From Sphaerimonospora mesophila NBRC 14179 = JCM 3151 (GTDB lineage Bacteria > Actinomycetota > Actinomycetes > Streptosporangiales > Streptosporangiaceae), in assembly GCA_001552515.1 (NCBI GenBank), contig BCRI01000068.1, forward strand, positions 1-39,034: DNA of 39,034 bases. Direction: 5' to 3'. The notes beneath the pieces are model-generated. The model was given only the letters and a program-made list of their open reading frames with translations. It ran no database searches and was not told the origin of the DNA. A program made the translations under genes and the position numbers. Below, piece by piece: positions 8,873 through 16,938 of this stretch (the first letter of the stretch is position 1; each line of letters starts with the position of its first letter).

Positions 8873-10273
8873 ATGACCCGGGGATCCTTCTCGGAGTCCG
8901 CGACCGTGACGTTCACCGGGGCACGCGCCGGTGAGGCGCCGCTGACGTGGGGACAGCGGCTGATGTGGCGGGCCGTTCACCTCATGGGGGACGGCCAGAC
9001 CTTCCTCAACTGCCCCTGGGTGCTGCCCGTCTACGGCGAACGCGACCTCGGCGCGGTGCTGGACGCGCTGCGACGGCTGATCGAGCGGCACGAGAGCCTG
9101 CGCACCACCTTCGCCGCCACGCCGGAGGGGCCCGTGCAGCGGGTGAAGCGCGACGGCGAGCTGGTCGTACGGCTGGTGGAGGCGGGATCGGAGCCCGCGC
9201 TGCGGGTGGCCGAGCGGCTCGCCGGTGAGCTGCGCGGAAGGGTCTTCACCCATGGGGAAGAGCTGCCGCTGCGCTGCGCCATCGTGTTCAAGGACGGCAG
9301 GCCGAGGGCGCTGGGGCTCGCCTTCACCCACCTCGCGGTGGACTTCCAGGCGCTGAACCTGCTCGCGGTCGAGTGGCGGGGGCTGCTCAGGGGCGAGCGG
9401 ACGCCGCCCCCCGAGTGGCAGCCGATGGACCAGGCGGCCCTGGAGAGCACGGAGCCGTTCGCCGCCCGCTCGGCGAGATCGGTCCGATACTGGCGCTCGG
9501 TGCTGGAGGAGGCGCCGCTCGACGTGTTCGACCACCTCCCGCGCGAGGCGGACGACCCCCGGTTCATCGAGGTCGGCATGGAGTCCGTCGCACTTCCCGT
9601 CGCGGCGGAACGGCTGGCCGAGCGCTGGTCGGTCAGCACGACGAGCGTCCTGCTCGCCGCCTGCGCGACGGTCCTGGCCACGGTGAGCGGCCGCCGGAGG
9701 GCGGTCATGCAGCTCGTCCACAGCAACCGCCGCGAGCCGCGTACCCGGGCCATGGTCGGCACGGTCGAACAGGACGGGCTGTTCGCGCTCGACCTGCCCG
9801 GCTCCGACTTCGCCGCCACCTGCCGGGCGGCGCATCACGGCGCGCTCGCCGCGTACCGCGGCGCGCAGTACGACCCGTTCGCGATGCAGGCCATGCGGGA
9901 GGAGATCGGCCGCCTGCGCGGCCGGGAGCCGGACCTGGACGCGTTCTTCAACGACCGGCGGACGATCGCCACCTGGCCGGGCCTGCCCAGATCCGTCCAC
10001 GACGAGGATCCGGCCCGCCTCGCCGAGCGGACCAGCACGCACGTCACGGACACCTGGCCCGGGGTCAGGTTCAAGGTGTTCTTCACCGTGGGCACGGCCC
10101 TGCACACCGGGCAGCTCGGCCTCATCGTCGACACCGCCTACCTGTCGCAGGACACGGCGCGGGCGATGCTGCTCGGCGTAGAGGCGCTGCTGGTCCGCGG
10201 CCTCACCGAAGACGTCCCGATGGCCGCGGCCGCGCAGGTGTGCGGGATCAGCGCGTACGACGGCACGGCCTGA
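8873..10273 (+). CDS. Second stand-alone condensation-like protein with altered motif
   Basis: The 466-residue protein is a paralogue of the one at 234-1724, with colinear blocks [19 protein letters not shown], a segment beginning [10 protein letters not shown], and FFNDRRT. The HHxxxDG motif reads THLAVDF at 152-158: catalytic second His and Asp retained, first His and final Gly lost. ATG at 8873 is preferred over an upstream ATG at 8795 because it has GAGGT 7 nt upstream and because its N-terminus aligns with the paralogue. A 466-bp repeat-bearing gap separates it from the NRPS operon. A role in chain release or coupling to a second carrier-bound unit is inferred from the missing thioesterase and is not shown. 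Confidence 0.82.
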   Translation: MTRGSFSESATVTFTGARAGEAPLTWGQRLMWRAVHLMGDGQTFLNCPWVLPVYGERDLGAVLDALRRLIERHESLRTTFAATPEGPVQRVKRDGELVVRLVEAGSEPALRVAERLAGELRGRVFTHGEELPLRCAIVFKDGRPRALGLAFTHLAVDFQALNLLAVEWRGLLRGERTPPPEWQPMDQAALESTEPFAARSARSVRYWRSVLEEAPLDVFDHLPREADDPRFIEVGMESVALPVAAERLAERWSVSTTSVLLAACATVLATVSGRRRAVMQLVHSNRREPRTRAMVGTVEQDGLFALDLPGSDFAATCRAAHHGALAAYRGAQYDPFAMQAMREEIGRLRGREPDLDAFFNDRRTIATWPGLPRSVHDEDPARLAERTSTHVTDTWPGVRFKVFFTVGTALHTGQLGLIVDTAYLSQDTARAMLLGVEALLVRGLTEDVPMAAAAQVCGISAYDGTA

Positions 10274-10282
10274 TCTTCAAGC

Positions 10283-10313
10283 CACCGGCCGGTCGAGGCC
10301 GAACGCGCCGGTG
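10283..10313. terminator. Possible bidirectional terminator between convergent genes
   Basis: The 40-bp gap between two convergent genes contains CACCGGC at 10283-10289 and its reverse complement at 10307-10313, enclosing a further 10-bp palindrome (ACCGGCCGGT). The stem is short with a long loop, so this is a tentative call. Confidence 0.35.
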
Positions 10314-11579
10314 TCACCGCATGGCCTCGCCGTACACCGCCAGCGTGCGCTCTCCCGTGAGCGCCCAGCTGTAGTGCCGCCGGACGTGCTCGGCGCCCCG
10401 CCGGGCGAGCCCGGCCGCCTCCCGGGGATCGTCGAGGCAGTGCAACAGGGCCTCCGCCAGCTCCTCCGGGTCGTCGTGTACGCAGCGCAGCGCGCCGTCC
10501 CCGACCACCTCCGGCGAGAAGCCGGGTCCCACCACGACGGGCCGTCCCAGCGCCATGGCCTCGACGGCGACCAGGCCGAACGGTTCGTACGTGGAGGGGA
10601 AGACGCACACGTCCGCGGCGAGGAAGTGCGCGAACACCTCGGCGGACGGCAGGAACCGGTTCTCGGCGACCACGTGGGCGGCGGTGCCCGTCTCCTCGAT
10701 CGACCGGGCCAGCACCGCCGCGTCGTCGGTCTGTGGGAGTTCGGCGCCGACGAGCACGATCCGGGTGCCGGGGTGTTCTTCGACGAGCCGGGGCACGGCC
10801 CGCACGAGTGTGTGGACGCCCTTGTGGGGGGCCAGGCGGCCCGCGAAGACGATGAGCCTGCCCTCGCCGCCGGGTAGGTAGCGGCGTCTGATCTCCGTAC
10901 GGACCCGGTCGCGTTCGTCGTCGGGAAGCCCGGTCAGGCGCAGGAGCTCGGGGGCCTCGAAGCCGTGCGGCACCAGGCGTATCCGGTCGGCCGGCCAGCC
11001 CCGGGCCGTCAGTTCGTCGCGCATCGTGGCGCTCGGCACCACGATGAGACGGGCCATCCGGGCCTGTACGGTCTCCAGCGCGTCGAGCAGGGCGGCATGA
11101 GGCGGGCGGCGCCGCCCGGGGGCCGCGTTGAGCTCGCGGGTGTGGACGTGGAAGACCACCGGCACGCGGCCGAGCAGCCCGCACACGATTCCGGCCGGGC
11201 AGCCCATCCAGTCGTGCACGGCCACCACCGTGCCGTGCCGTTCCGCCCGGGTGCGGCCCGCCTCGGCGCGCAGGACGCGTACGGCCGCGCGCAGGTTGAA
11301 CACGAGCAGCCCGGCCGTCCTGGCCGGCAGCCGCAGCCCGCGCGGCAGACGGGGATTCCCGGCGAGGCCGAGGCCCGCCGCGGTCAGCCGGTGCAGCGTG
11401 ACGTCGCCGAAGCGTTCGGTCCGCCGCGCCCGCCCGCGGCCCGCGGTCCCGAACACCACGACGGGGACGCCGCCTTCGCCGAGGACCGGCATCATCCGCT
11501 CGGCGTACCGCCCCAGGCCGCCCACGACCTCCGGCGGGACCTCCGAGCAGACGGCGTAGACCCGGTCAGGAAGGCGCAT
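10314..11579 (-). CDS. GT-B glycosyltransferase, family 4 type
   Basis: The 421-residue protein has the GT4 layout. The N-terminal acceptor half begins VYAVCSEVPPEVVGGLGRYA (glycine-rich loop). The C-terminal nucleotide-sugar half has FAGRLAPHKGVHTL and the E-x7-E element EPFGLVAVE. It would transfer a sugar from an activated donor to an unknown acceptor in the cytoplasm; the HVHTRE and VPSATM blocks are also typical of this family. ATG at 11579 has GGGGAG 7 nt upstream. It lies convergent to the NRPS set and is not obviously part of it, nor does it carry the operator of the genes to its right. It could equally be a housekeeping enzyme such as a glycogen- or glycolipid-type transferase. Confidence 0.85.
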   Translation of the reverse strand: MRLPDRVYAVCSEVPPEVVGGLGRYAERMMPVLGEGGVPVVVFGTAGRGRARRTERFGDVTLHRLTAAGLGLAGNPRLPRGLRLPARTAGLLVFNLRAAVRVLRAEAGRTRAERHGTVVAVHDWMGCPAGIVCGLLGRVPVVFHVHTRELNAAPGRRRPPHAALLDALETVQARMARLIVVPSATMRDELTARGWPADRIRLVPHGFEAPELLRLTGLPDDERDRVRTEIRRRYLPGGEGRLIVFAGRLAPHKGVHTLVRAVPRLVEEHPGTRIVLVGAELPQTDDAAVLARSIEETGTAAHVVAENRFLPSAEVFAHFLAADVCVFPSTYEPFGLVAVEAMALGRPVVVGPGFSPEVVGDGALRCVHDDPEELAEALLHCLDDPREAAGLARRGAEHVRRHYSWALTGERTLAVYGEAMR

Positions 11580-11731
11580 CGGCCGACTCCCCACTGGAAA
11601 GGCCGGCGACGGACTCGGGGTGCATGCGGGCACTGTACTCGGGCGCGTCCGGCTGGCCGAGCGGGGCGTGGTCTTCGGTGGCACGGCGGCGCGGGTCTAT
11701 CGGCTGAGCGCGCCGCCGACGTACGGCTCGC

Positions 11732-12022
11732 TCACGCGTCCGCAGGGGTGAGGCCGGGGGCTCCCTCCCCGCCGAAGGTGATCACGATGTACCTGCCGTT
11801 GGCGTAGCTGACCACGGGCCGCCGGAGCAGGTCGCCCACCCTGCGGGCGACCTGCTGGAACAGCTCCACCATCTCCGGGGTGTCGGCGCTCACCCTGAAC
11901 CGTCCCTCGGTGACGAGATGCCGGGCGACGAGGGTGGAGAAGGTCTCCTCGGCCCGGACCCGCTCCTCCGCGTCGAGAGGGGTGCGCCGAGGTGCGGGCG
12001 GCATGCCGAGGGGGTGGGTCAT
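11732..12022 (-). CDS. Small protein of unknown function
   Basis: The 96-residue product is not one I recognise. It has a Pro/Arg-rich N-terminus (about 1-20), a helical middle (AEETFSTLVARHLV), and a C-terminal segment RRPVVSYANGRYIVITFGG that suggests a short strand-turn-strand. No membrane segment, signal peptide or metal-binding cluster is visible. ATG at 12022 has GGAG 7 nt upstream. It is divergent from the hydrolase at 12162; the 139-bp region between them contains the hydrolase promoter and operator, which point away from it. Whether it belongs to the left or right gene group is unknown. Confidence 0.65.
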   Translation of the reverse strand: MTHPLGMPPAPRRTPLDAEERVRAEETFSTLVARHLVTEGRFRVSADTPEMVELFQQVARRVGDLLRRPVVSYANGRYIVITFGGEGAPGLTPADA

Positions 12023-12094
12023 CGCCGGTCTCCCAGTTCCATGTGGTCGCGGTTCCTTGTGATCGGGGTCGGTCCAGCATCCCATGAGCCGCCG

Positions 12095-12124
12095 TTGACA
12101 TGTCCGTCCGCTGGCCAATAGGTT
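12095..12124 (+). promoter_or_regulatory. Promoter of unit A (double hydrolase)
   Basis: TTGACA at 12095-12100 and TAGGTT at 12119-12124 are separated by 18 bp. This is the same promoter type as in front of the other island units. The operator begins 8 bp after the -10. Confidence 0.65.
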
Positions 12125-12132
12125 CCTCGTTT

Positions 12133-12157
12133 GAAACAGCGTTCTAAATAGAGGAAC
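12133..12157 (+). promoter_or_regulatory. Three-half-site operator, copy 1
   Basis: GAAAC-AGC-GTTCT-AAATAGA-GGAAC. The spacing (N3 then N7) is shared by all seven copies. It differs from copy 5 (upstream of 29563) at only two of 25 positions. The last half-site overlaps the ribosome-binding region (GAGG at 12151-12154, 7 nt before the ATG), so a bound protein could block both transcription and the leader. Confidence 0.8.
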
Positions 12158-12161
12158 AGCA

Positions 12162-13739
12162 ATGCGACCGGGATACGTCGATCTGCCCTCGGGCCAGCTG
12201 CACCTGCGCCAGGCCGGGACCGGTTCACCCGTGCTGCTGCTCCACGACGCTCCCGGCTGCTCGGCGGGCTGGGACCCCGGACTGATCGACGCGGTGGCGC
12301 GCCGCCGCCGGGTCATCGCGCCGGACCTGATCGGCTTCGGCGGCACCACCGTGGCCGATGACGCCGCCGGGGACCTCGACGCCCAGGCCGACGCGCTGGC
12401 CGGGGCGCTCACCCGGCTCGGCGTGCGCCGGGTCCCGGTGGCCGCCGAGGGGGCCGGGGCCGCCGTGGCCGCCCGGCTCGCCCGGCGTCATCCCGGCCTG
12501 GTCGGCGGTGTCCTGGCGCTGAGCGTTCCGTACGCCGGGGCCGAGCGTCCGCCGGCGCAGCCCCAGGCGGACGGCAGCGGCGGCCACCTGCTGCGCCTTT
12601 GGGACGAGGTGCGCGACAGCCTGGTCTTCAGCCCGTGGTGGCGCCCCGTGGCGGCGAACCGGCGCAGGCGGGGGCTGCCTCCTCCGGAGGTTCTGCACGC
12701 CCTCTTCCTCGACACGGCCGGGCACGGCGACGCGCACCGGCGGCTCGCGTCGAGCGCGGCGGAGGCCTGGTCCGGCCTGGCGGCGGCCGCCGGCGTGGTC
12801 GTCGCGGGAGACGACCCGGTCGCCGACATCCTGGCCCTTCCCGAGGGGGACGGGCCCGCCGAGCAGGCGGATGCCGACCAGGGGGAGCGCGCGTACGTCC
12901 GGGTGGGCACGGGCGTCGTCCACGTCCGCCGCTTCGGCGACCGGTCGTCCGGCCGCCGCCCGGTGCTGATGCTGCACGCCAACCCCGGATCCGGGTCGGG
13001 CCTGGAGCCGCTCGCCAGGGCGCTGGGCGAGTCCCGGCCGACCATCGTGTGGGACACCCCCGGCCACGGCCGGTCCACTCCGCCGCCCGACGCCGCCGGG
13101 GAGGACGCGACGACCCTCGCCGGCACCTACGTGCCGCCGCTGGTCGAGATGCTGGACGCGCTGGGCGTCGAGACGTGCGACGTGTACGGCACCCACACCG
13201 GCGCCGGGCTGGCCGTCGAGCTGGCCATCGCGGCACCGCATCGGGTGGGCGCGCTCGTCCTCGACGGGGTGCCGCTGTTCGACGATCAGCCCGATCTGGT
13301 CGCCTCCGTCATGGCGAACTATTTCGTGGACCTGACCCCCGACACGCACGGCTCGCACCTGCGCCGAGCCTGGGGAGCCAGCGCCGACATGGCGCTATGG
13401 TGGCCCTGGTTCAACCACACCCCGTCCGGCGTCCGGGACGTCGACGCCTACCGGCCGGAGTTCCTCCAGCGGATCGTGCTCGACATGCTGCGCTCGGCGC
13501 CCCACTATCACCGCTGCTACCGCGCCGCCTGGCGGTGGCCCTGCTCGGAACGGCTGCCGCTGGTACGGCGGCCCGCGCTGGTCGGCAGCACGCGCACCGA
13601 TCCGCTGGCGCCGATGACCCCGATGGCGCTGCGGCTGCTGGAGCACGCCACCGAGATCACCTTCGCGCCCCTGGGAGATCCCGGCTCGGCCGCTGCCAAC
13701 GCCGCGATGCTCGCCCGCCACCTCGACGCGATCGCCTGA
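12162..13739 (+). CDS. Tandem double alpha/beta-hydrolase fusion (Gly elbow N-terminal, His elbow C-terminal)
   Basis: The 525-residue protein contains two alpha/beta-hydrolase domains, about 1-245 and 250-525. In the first, the nucleophile elbow reads AEGAG at 95-99, so the Ser position is Gly97. In the second it reads GTHTG at 343-347, so His345 sits at the nucleophile position. Both domains carry LLHDAPG or LHANPG oxyanion-side loops and a cap block of the form HL-xxx-W, followed by F/W-x-PWW or WPWF. The cap block also occurs twice in the fusion at 24131-25813, so all four domains belong to one subfamily. A C-C or ester hydrolase, lyase or cofactor-free oxygenase role is possible; the altered elbow argues against ordinary Ser hydrolysis. 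ATG at 12162 follows the operator. Confidence 0.82.
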   Translation: MRPGYVDLPSGQLHLRQAGTGSPVLLLHDAPGCSAGWDPGLIDAVARRRRVIAPDLIGFGGTTVADDAAGDLDAQADALAGALTRLGVRRVPVAAEGAGAAVAARLARRHPGLVGGVLALSVPYAGAERPPAQPQADGSGGHLLRLWDEVRDSLVFSPWWRPVAANRRRRGLPPPEVLHALFLDTAGHGDAHRRLASSAAEAWSGLAAAAGVVVAGDDPVADILALPEGDGPAEQADADQGERAYVRVGTGVVHVRRFGDRSSGRRPVLMLHANPGSGSGLEPLARALGESRPTIVWDTPGHGRSTPPPDAAGEDATTLAGTYVPPLVEMLDALGVETCDVYGTHTGAGLAVELAIAAPHRVGALVLDGVPLFDDQPDLVASVMANYFVDLTPDTHGSHLRRAWGASADMALWWPWFNHTPSGVRDVDAYRPEFLQRIVLDMLRSAPHYHRCYRAAWRWPCSERLPLVRRPALVGSTRTDPLAPMTPMALRLLEHATEITFAPLGDPGSAAANAAMLARHLDAIA

Positions 13740-13955
13740 CCGGTCGATCCGCGGGGCGTTAAGACCGTCCTGGTAAGCGTCACCATCACCGCCGCCTACA
13801 GGGGTGACGACGCGCGCTCCACCGCACGGCTCCTGATGCCGTGTACCGAGATCTGGGACCGCCGGTCAGCCGGAGCCGGATGCATGCCTTTGTGTCATCG
13901 CAGCCGGCGTCCGGCGTTACAGACGAGCCCGGCCTTACCGGGTCGACCTCATCGA

Positions 13956-13981
13956 GCCGATCTCACCGGGCCGATCTCACC
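13956..13981. repeat. 12-bp direct repeat at convergent gene ends
   Basis: GCCGATCTCACC occurs at 13956-13967 and again at 13970-13981, the second copy including the stop codon of the - strand flavoprotein. The rest of the 237-bp gap between the convergent genes (13740-13976) shows no convincing gene or strong hairpin. Confidence 0.5.
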
Positions 13982-15404
13982 CAGCGGCGAGGCGGCGGCC
14001 CAGCAGCCGGCCGAACGTGATGGCGGGCGTGACCAGCATCCCCGAGCAGAAGCTCTGCCCGCAGGTGGCCGCCGCGCCGATCACCTCGCCGATGGCGTAC
14101 AGGTTGCGCATCGACGAGCCGTCGGTCCTGCGTACCCGGAAGTCCGAATCGATGTCGAGACCGGCGAACGTGACCAGGGAGATGGCGTGGTTGCGTATCG
14201 CGTAGAAGGGCGGGCGGGCGAGAGGCAGCGGCAGATGGGTGCGGCCGAAGTCGGTGTCCTCGCCGGCGGCCACCGCCTCGTTGTAGCGGGCGGCCGTCGC
14301 GACCAGCCCGGCCGGGTCGATCCCCGCCTTGGCCGCGAGTTCCTCCAGCGTGCCGGCCGAGTGCACGCCGGTGCGCTGGTCGGCGCGGGCGCGCAGGTCC
14401 TCGGGAGTCCAGCCCACCACGAGCGGACGGCCCGACCGGGTCGACTCGACCATCGCGTCGTCGAACACGGTCCAGAAGGTCATGTCGTCGATGCGGGTGA
14501 GCGCGCGTTCCTTGTCGTCGATCGAGAGCTCGTCCTCGGCGACCCAGCGCCGGCCGTGCTTGTCGACGTAGATCTCGACGGGCGGGCGTTCGGCCGCGAT
14601 GAGGAGCTGCCGGTCCGACCAGTTGGCCCTTCCCGGCGAGGTCGGATGGGGCAGGCCGCCGAACGTGGGCAGGAACGAACCCGTCCCGGCCACGGCGGCT
14701 CCCAGCTCCCTGGCCAGGTGGATCCCGTCGCCGGTGGAGGTCGGGTGCGCCGCCGACACGAGCGGGGCTCCCTCCAGCTCGAGGAACAGCTCCGGATCGG
14801 CCGCGAACCCGCCCGTGGCCAGGACCACGTGACGGGCCCGCACCTCCACGTCCTCTGCGCCGCCGCGCAGGACGGTCACCCCGCCGACCCCGCCGTCCTC
14901 GCCGGGGGTGAGCCCGATCACCGGGGAGTTCTTCCACAGGTCCAGCCGGCCCGTCGCGACGGCCTCGTCCAGCAGGCGTTCGAACACCTCCAGGATCGAC
15001 ACCGCCTCGTCGACCCCGTAATAGGTCCGTGCCGTGGCGTACGGCTCGTGGCCGTAGATGATGCGCGGCGTCTCCGAGGCGAAGCGGAAACCCCGGTCGT
15101 CCAGCCAGTCGACGGTCTCGGCCGCGTTCTCAGCGGTGATGCGGACGAGGTCGTCGCGGGCGGTCCCGGCGCTGATCCGGCGGATGTCGGTCAGGTGCGC
15201 CTCGACGGAGTCGGCGATGCCTCGCTCGGCCTGCCGCCGCGTCCCCGCCGCCGCCATGTGTCCGCCCGAGATGTGCAGCGTGCCGCCGATCTGGTGGTCC
15301 TTCTCCACCAGAAGCACCCGCGCACCCCCGAGGGCCGCCTCCGCCGCACAGGGGATGCCGGCGGTGCCGGCGCCGACCACCACGAGGTCGTAGCTGTGTT
15401 CCAC
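13977..15404 (-). CDS. FAD-dependent dehydrogenase, fumarate reductase/3-ketosteroid dehydrogenase type
   Basis: The 475-residue protein begins with a dinucleotide-binding VVVGAGTAG at about 8-16 and ends with the family's second FAD block (NLYAIGEVIG, then TPAITFGRLLGRRL). The layout is that of the FAD-binding-2 family (fumarate/urocanate reductases and 3-ketosteroid dehydrogenases), which add or remove hydrogen across a C-C bond next to a carbonyl or carboxylate. No signal peptide or covalent-flavin motif is seen, so it is probably cytoplasmic. GTG at 15404 is chosen because AGGAG lies 8 nt upstream and the FAD motif starts at once; the longer open frame to 15563 overlaps the upstream gene. 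It is paralogous to the protein at 18996-20495 (shared SGAGTRRQA-like and RTY-GV blocks) and is the last gene of unit B. Confidence 0.88.
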   Translation of the reverse strand: MEHSYDLVVVGAGTAGIPCAAEAALGGARVLLVEKDHQIGGTLHISGGHMAAAGTRRQAERGIADSVEAHLTDIRRISAGTARDDLVRITAENAAETVDWLDDRGFRFASETPRIIYGHEPYATARTYYGVDEAVSILEVFERLLDEAVATGRLDLWKNSPVIGLTPGEDGGVGGVTVLRGGAEDVEVRARHVVLATGGFAADPELFLELEGAPLVSAAHPTSTGDGIHLARELGAAVAGTGSFLPTFGGLPHPTSPGRANWSDRQLLIAAERPPVEIYVDKHGRRWVAEDELSIDDKERALTRIDDMTFWTVFDDAMVESTRSGRPLVVGWTPEDLRARADQRTGVHSAGTLEELAAKAGIDPAGLVATAARYNEAVAAGEDTDFGRTHLPLPLARPPFYAIRNHAISLVTFAGLDIDSDFRVRRTDGSSMRNLYAIGEVIGAAATCGQSFCSGMLVTPAITFGRLLGRRLAAG

Positions 15405-15432
15405 TGGTGGATCTCCTGTAGTGCTTTCCGTC

Positions 15433-15449
15433 TGTCGCAAGATCACGGG
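15433..15449 (+). repeat. Dispersed CAAGATCAC repeat, partial copy
   Basis: The core GCAAGATCACGGGA followed by TGGGG lies in the 79-bp gap between the aldehyde dehydrogenase stop and the flavoprotein start. Relative to the upstream gene it sits just after the stop, as do copies at 8421 and 29743. Confidence 0.55.
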
Positions 15450-15483
15450 ATGGGGAGCGTCGCGTTGGGAGCCGCTCCGGTGG

Positions 15484-16926
15484 TCATCGCTCCTCCGCCT
15501 GGCCGGAGGCGCCGTCGTAATACCAGGGCCGGGGGCCGGTCGCGGTGCGTACGAGCAGGGCACGCCGCCGCAGGAAGCGCCGTACGGAGGGCGGGCCCAT
15601 CCGGGAGGCGCCGAGACCGGACAGTTTGAAGGAGTTCTTCTCCACGGCGGGGACCATTCCGGTCAGGCAGGCGTCGTTGACGCTGACCGCTCCGACCTCG
15701 AGGCGGTGCGCGATCGACAGCGCCTCGTCGGTCGTGCCCGCGAACACGGCGGCGCTGAGCCCGAAGTCGGTGTCGTTGGCGAGCGCGACGGCCTCGTCCG
15801 CGCCGTCGTACGCCATCACCGGGATGACCGGCCCGAAGGTCTCCTCGCGCATCACCCGCATTGTGTGGTCGACCTCGGTCAGTACGGTCGGGCGCAGGTA
15901 GACGCCGCCGTCGAGGTCTTCGACCGTACCGCCGGTGCGCACCCGGGCGCCCTTCTCGACGGCGTCGTCCAGGTGCTCGCGGATGATCTGCGCCTGCGCG
16001 GCCACGATGATCGGCCCGATCTCCCCGTCCCCGAGGCCGGGATGGGCGAGCCGTACGCGCTCCGCCTTGGCGACCAGCGTCGCCACGAACTCGTCGGCGA
16101 CACGCCGGTCCACGTAGACGCGCTCGATCGACATGCAGGAGTGGCCGGAGTTGATGGTCGAGCCCCACAGGAGCGCGGAGGCGGCGTTGTCGAGGCCGGC
16201 CGATGCCGTGACGATCGCCGGGTCCTTCCCGCCGAGCTCGAGGAACGCCGGGATGAAGCGGGCTGCCGCCGCTGCGGCGATGACGCGGCCGGTCCGCACG
16301 CTGCCGGTGAAGCAGACGGCGTCGGCGACCTCGATCATCGCGGCGCCGGTGGAGCCGTCGCCCTCGACCACCGCGAACACGTCGGCCAGGCCCGGGGTCT
16401 CCTGGACGCAGGCGCGCAGCACGGGAATGAAACGGGGCGTCATCTCGCTCGGTTTGAGCAGCACGGCCGATCCCGCGAGCAGCGCGGGCACCACGTCGAT
16501 GAGCGCGAGCTGGAATGGGAAGTTCCACGGGGAGATGACCGCGACCACGGGGTAGGCCACCAGGTCGGCCGAGGCCTGGATCTGCGGATCGGGAGTGGGT
16601 GCGGGCGCGGCGGGGGCGAAGGCCTCCTCGGCGAAGAGACAGGCCCGGTCGATGCTCCCGACGACCGCGTCCACCTCCATCTCAGACGCCCACCGCCGTC
16701 CTGTGTCGGCCTCCAGCCTGGCGACGATCTCCTCCCGCCGCCGGCCGATCGCCTCCTTGAACCGCCGCAGGACGGCGATCCGCCGCTCGACCGGCAGCGC
16801 GGCCCACTCCGCCTGGTGCGCGCGCAGCCGCTGCTCGGCGAGGCCGATCTCACCGGCGTCCGCCGCGGTGATCGTGTAGTCCGCCAGGCCCGTACGGGGG
16901 TTGCGGACCGAGATCTTCTTCGTCAT
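15484..16926 (-). CDS. NAD(P)-dependent aldehyde dehydrogenase
   Basis: The 480-residue protein is a full-length aldehyde dehydrogenase superfamily member. Visible sites: PWNFP with Asn135, LKPSE at 157-161 for the cofactor, FTGS at 206-209, the general-base Glu230 in LELGGK, and the catalytic Cys264 in NSGHSC. It would oxidise an aldehyde or semialdehyde to the acid; it lacks features that would tell me which aldehyde. It sits 12 bp after the stop of the nitrilase-fold gene, in unit B. The ATG at 16926 has only a weak Shine-Dalgarno sequence, so it probably depends on coupling to the preceding gene. Succinate-semialdehyde dehydrogenase-like enzymes are the nearest general group, by layout only. 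Confidence 0.92.
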   Translation of the reverse strand: MTKKISVRNPRTGLADYTITAADAGEIGLAEQRLRAHQAEWAALPVERRIAVLRRFKEAIGRRREEIVARLEADTGRRWASEMEVDAVVGSIDRACLFAEEAFAPAAPAPTPDPQIQASADLVAYPVVAVISPWNFPFQLALIDVVPALLAGSAVLLKPSEMTPRFIPVLRACVQETPGLADVFAVVEGDGSTGAAMIEVADAVCFTGSVRTGRVIAAAAAARFIPAFLELGGKDPAIVTASAGLDNAASALLWGSTINSGHSCMSIERVYVDRRVADEFVATLVAKAERVRLAHPGLGDGEIGPIIVAAQAQIIREHLDDAVEKGARVRTGGTVEDLDGGVYLRPTVLTEVDHTMRVMREETFGPVIPVMAYDGADEAVALANDTDFGLSAAVFAGTTDEALSIAHRLEVGAVSVNDACLTGMVPAVEKNSFKLSGLGASRMGPPSVRRFLRRRALLVRTATGPRPWYYDGASGQAEER

Positions 16927-16938
16927 CTCAACCGTTTC

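Noticed and set aside
10314-11579. Glycosyltransferase as a tailoring enzyme of the NRPS product
   Set aside because: It is convergent, belongs to the broad GT4 family rather than the typical antibiotic GT1 group, and no sugar-biosynthesis genes are present, so the link is not supported.
12162-13739. Frameshifted or artefactual join of two hydrolase genes
   Set aside because: A second independent fusion of the same domain type (24131-25813) exists in the island, and the frame runs cleanly through the linker, so the fusion is genuine.
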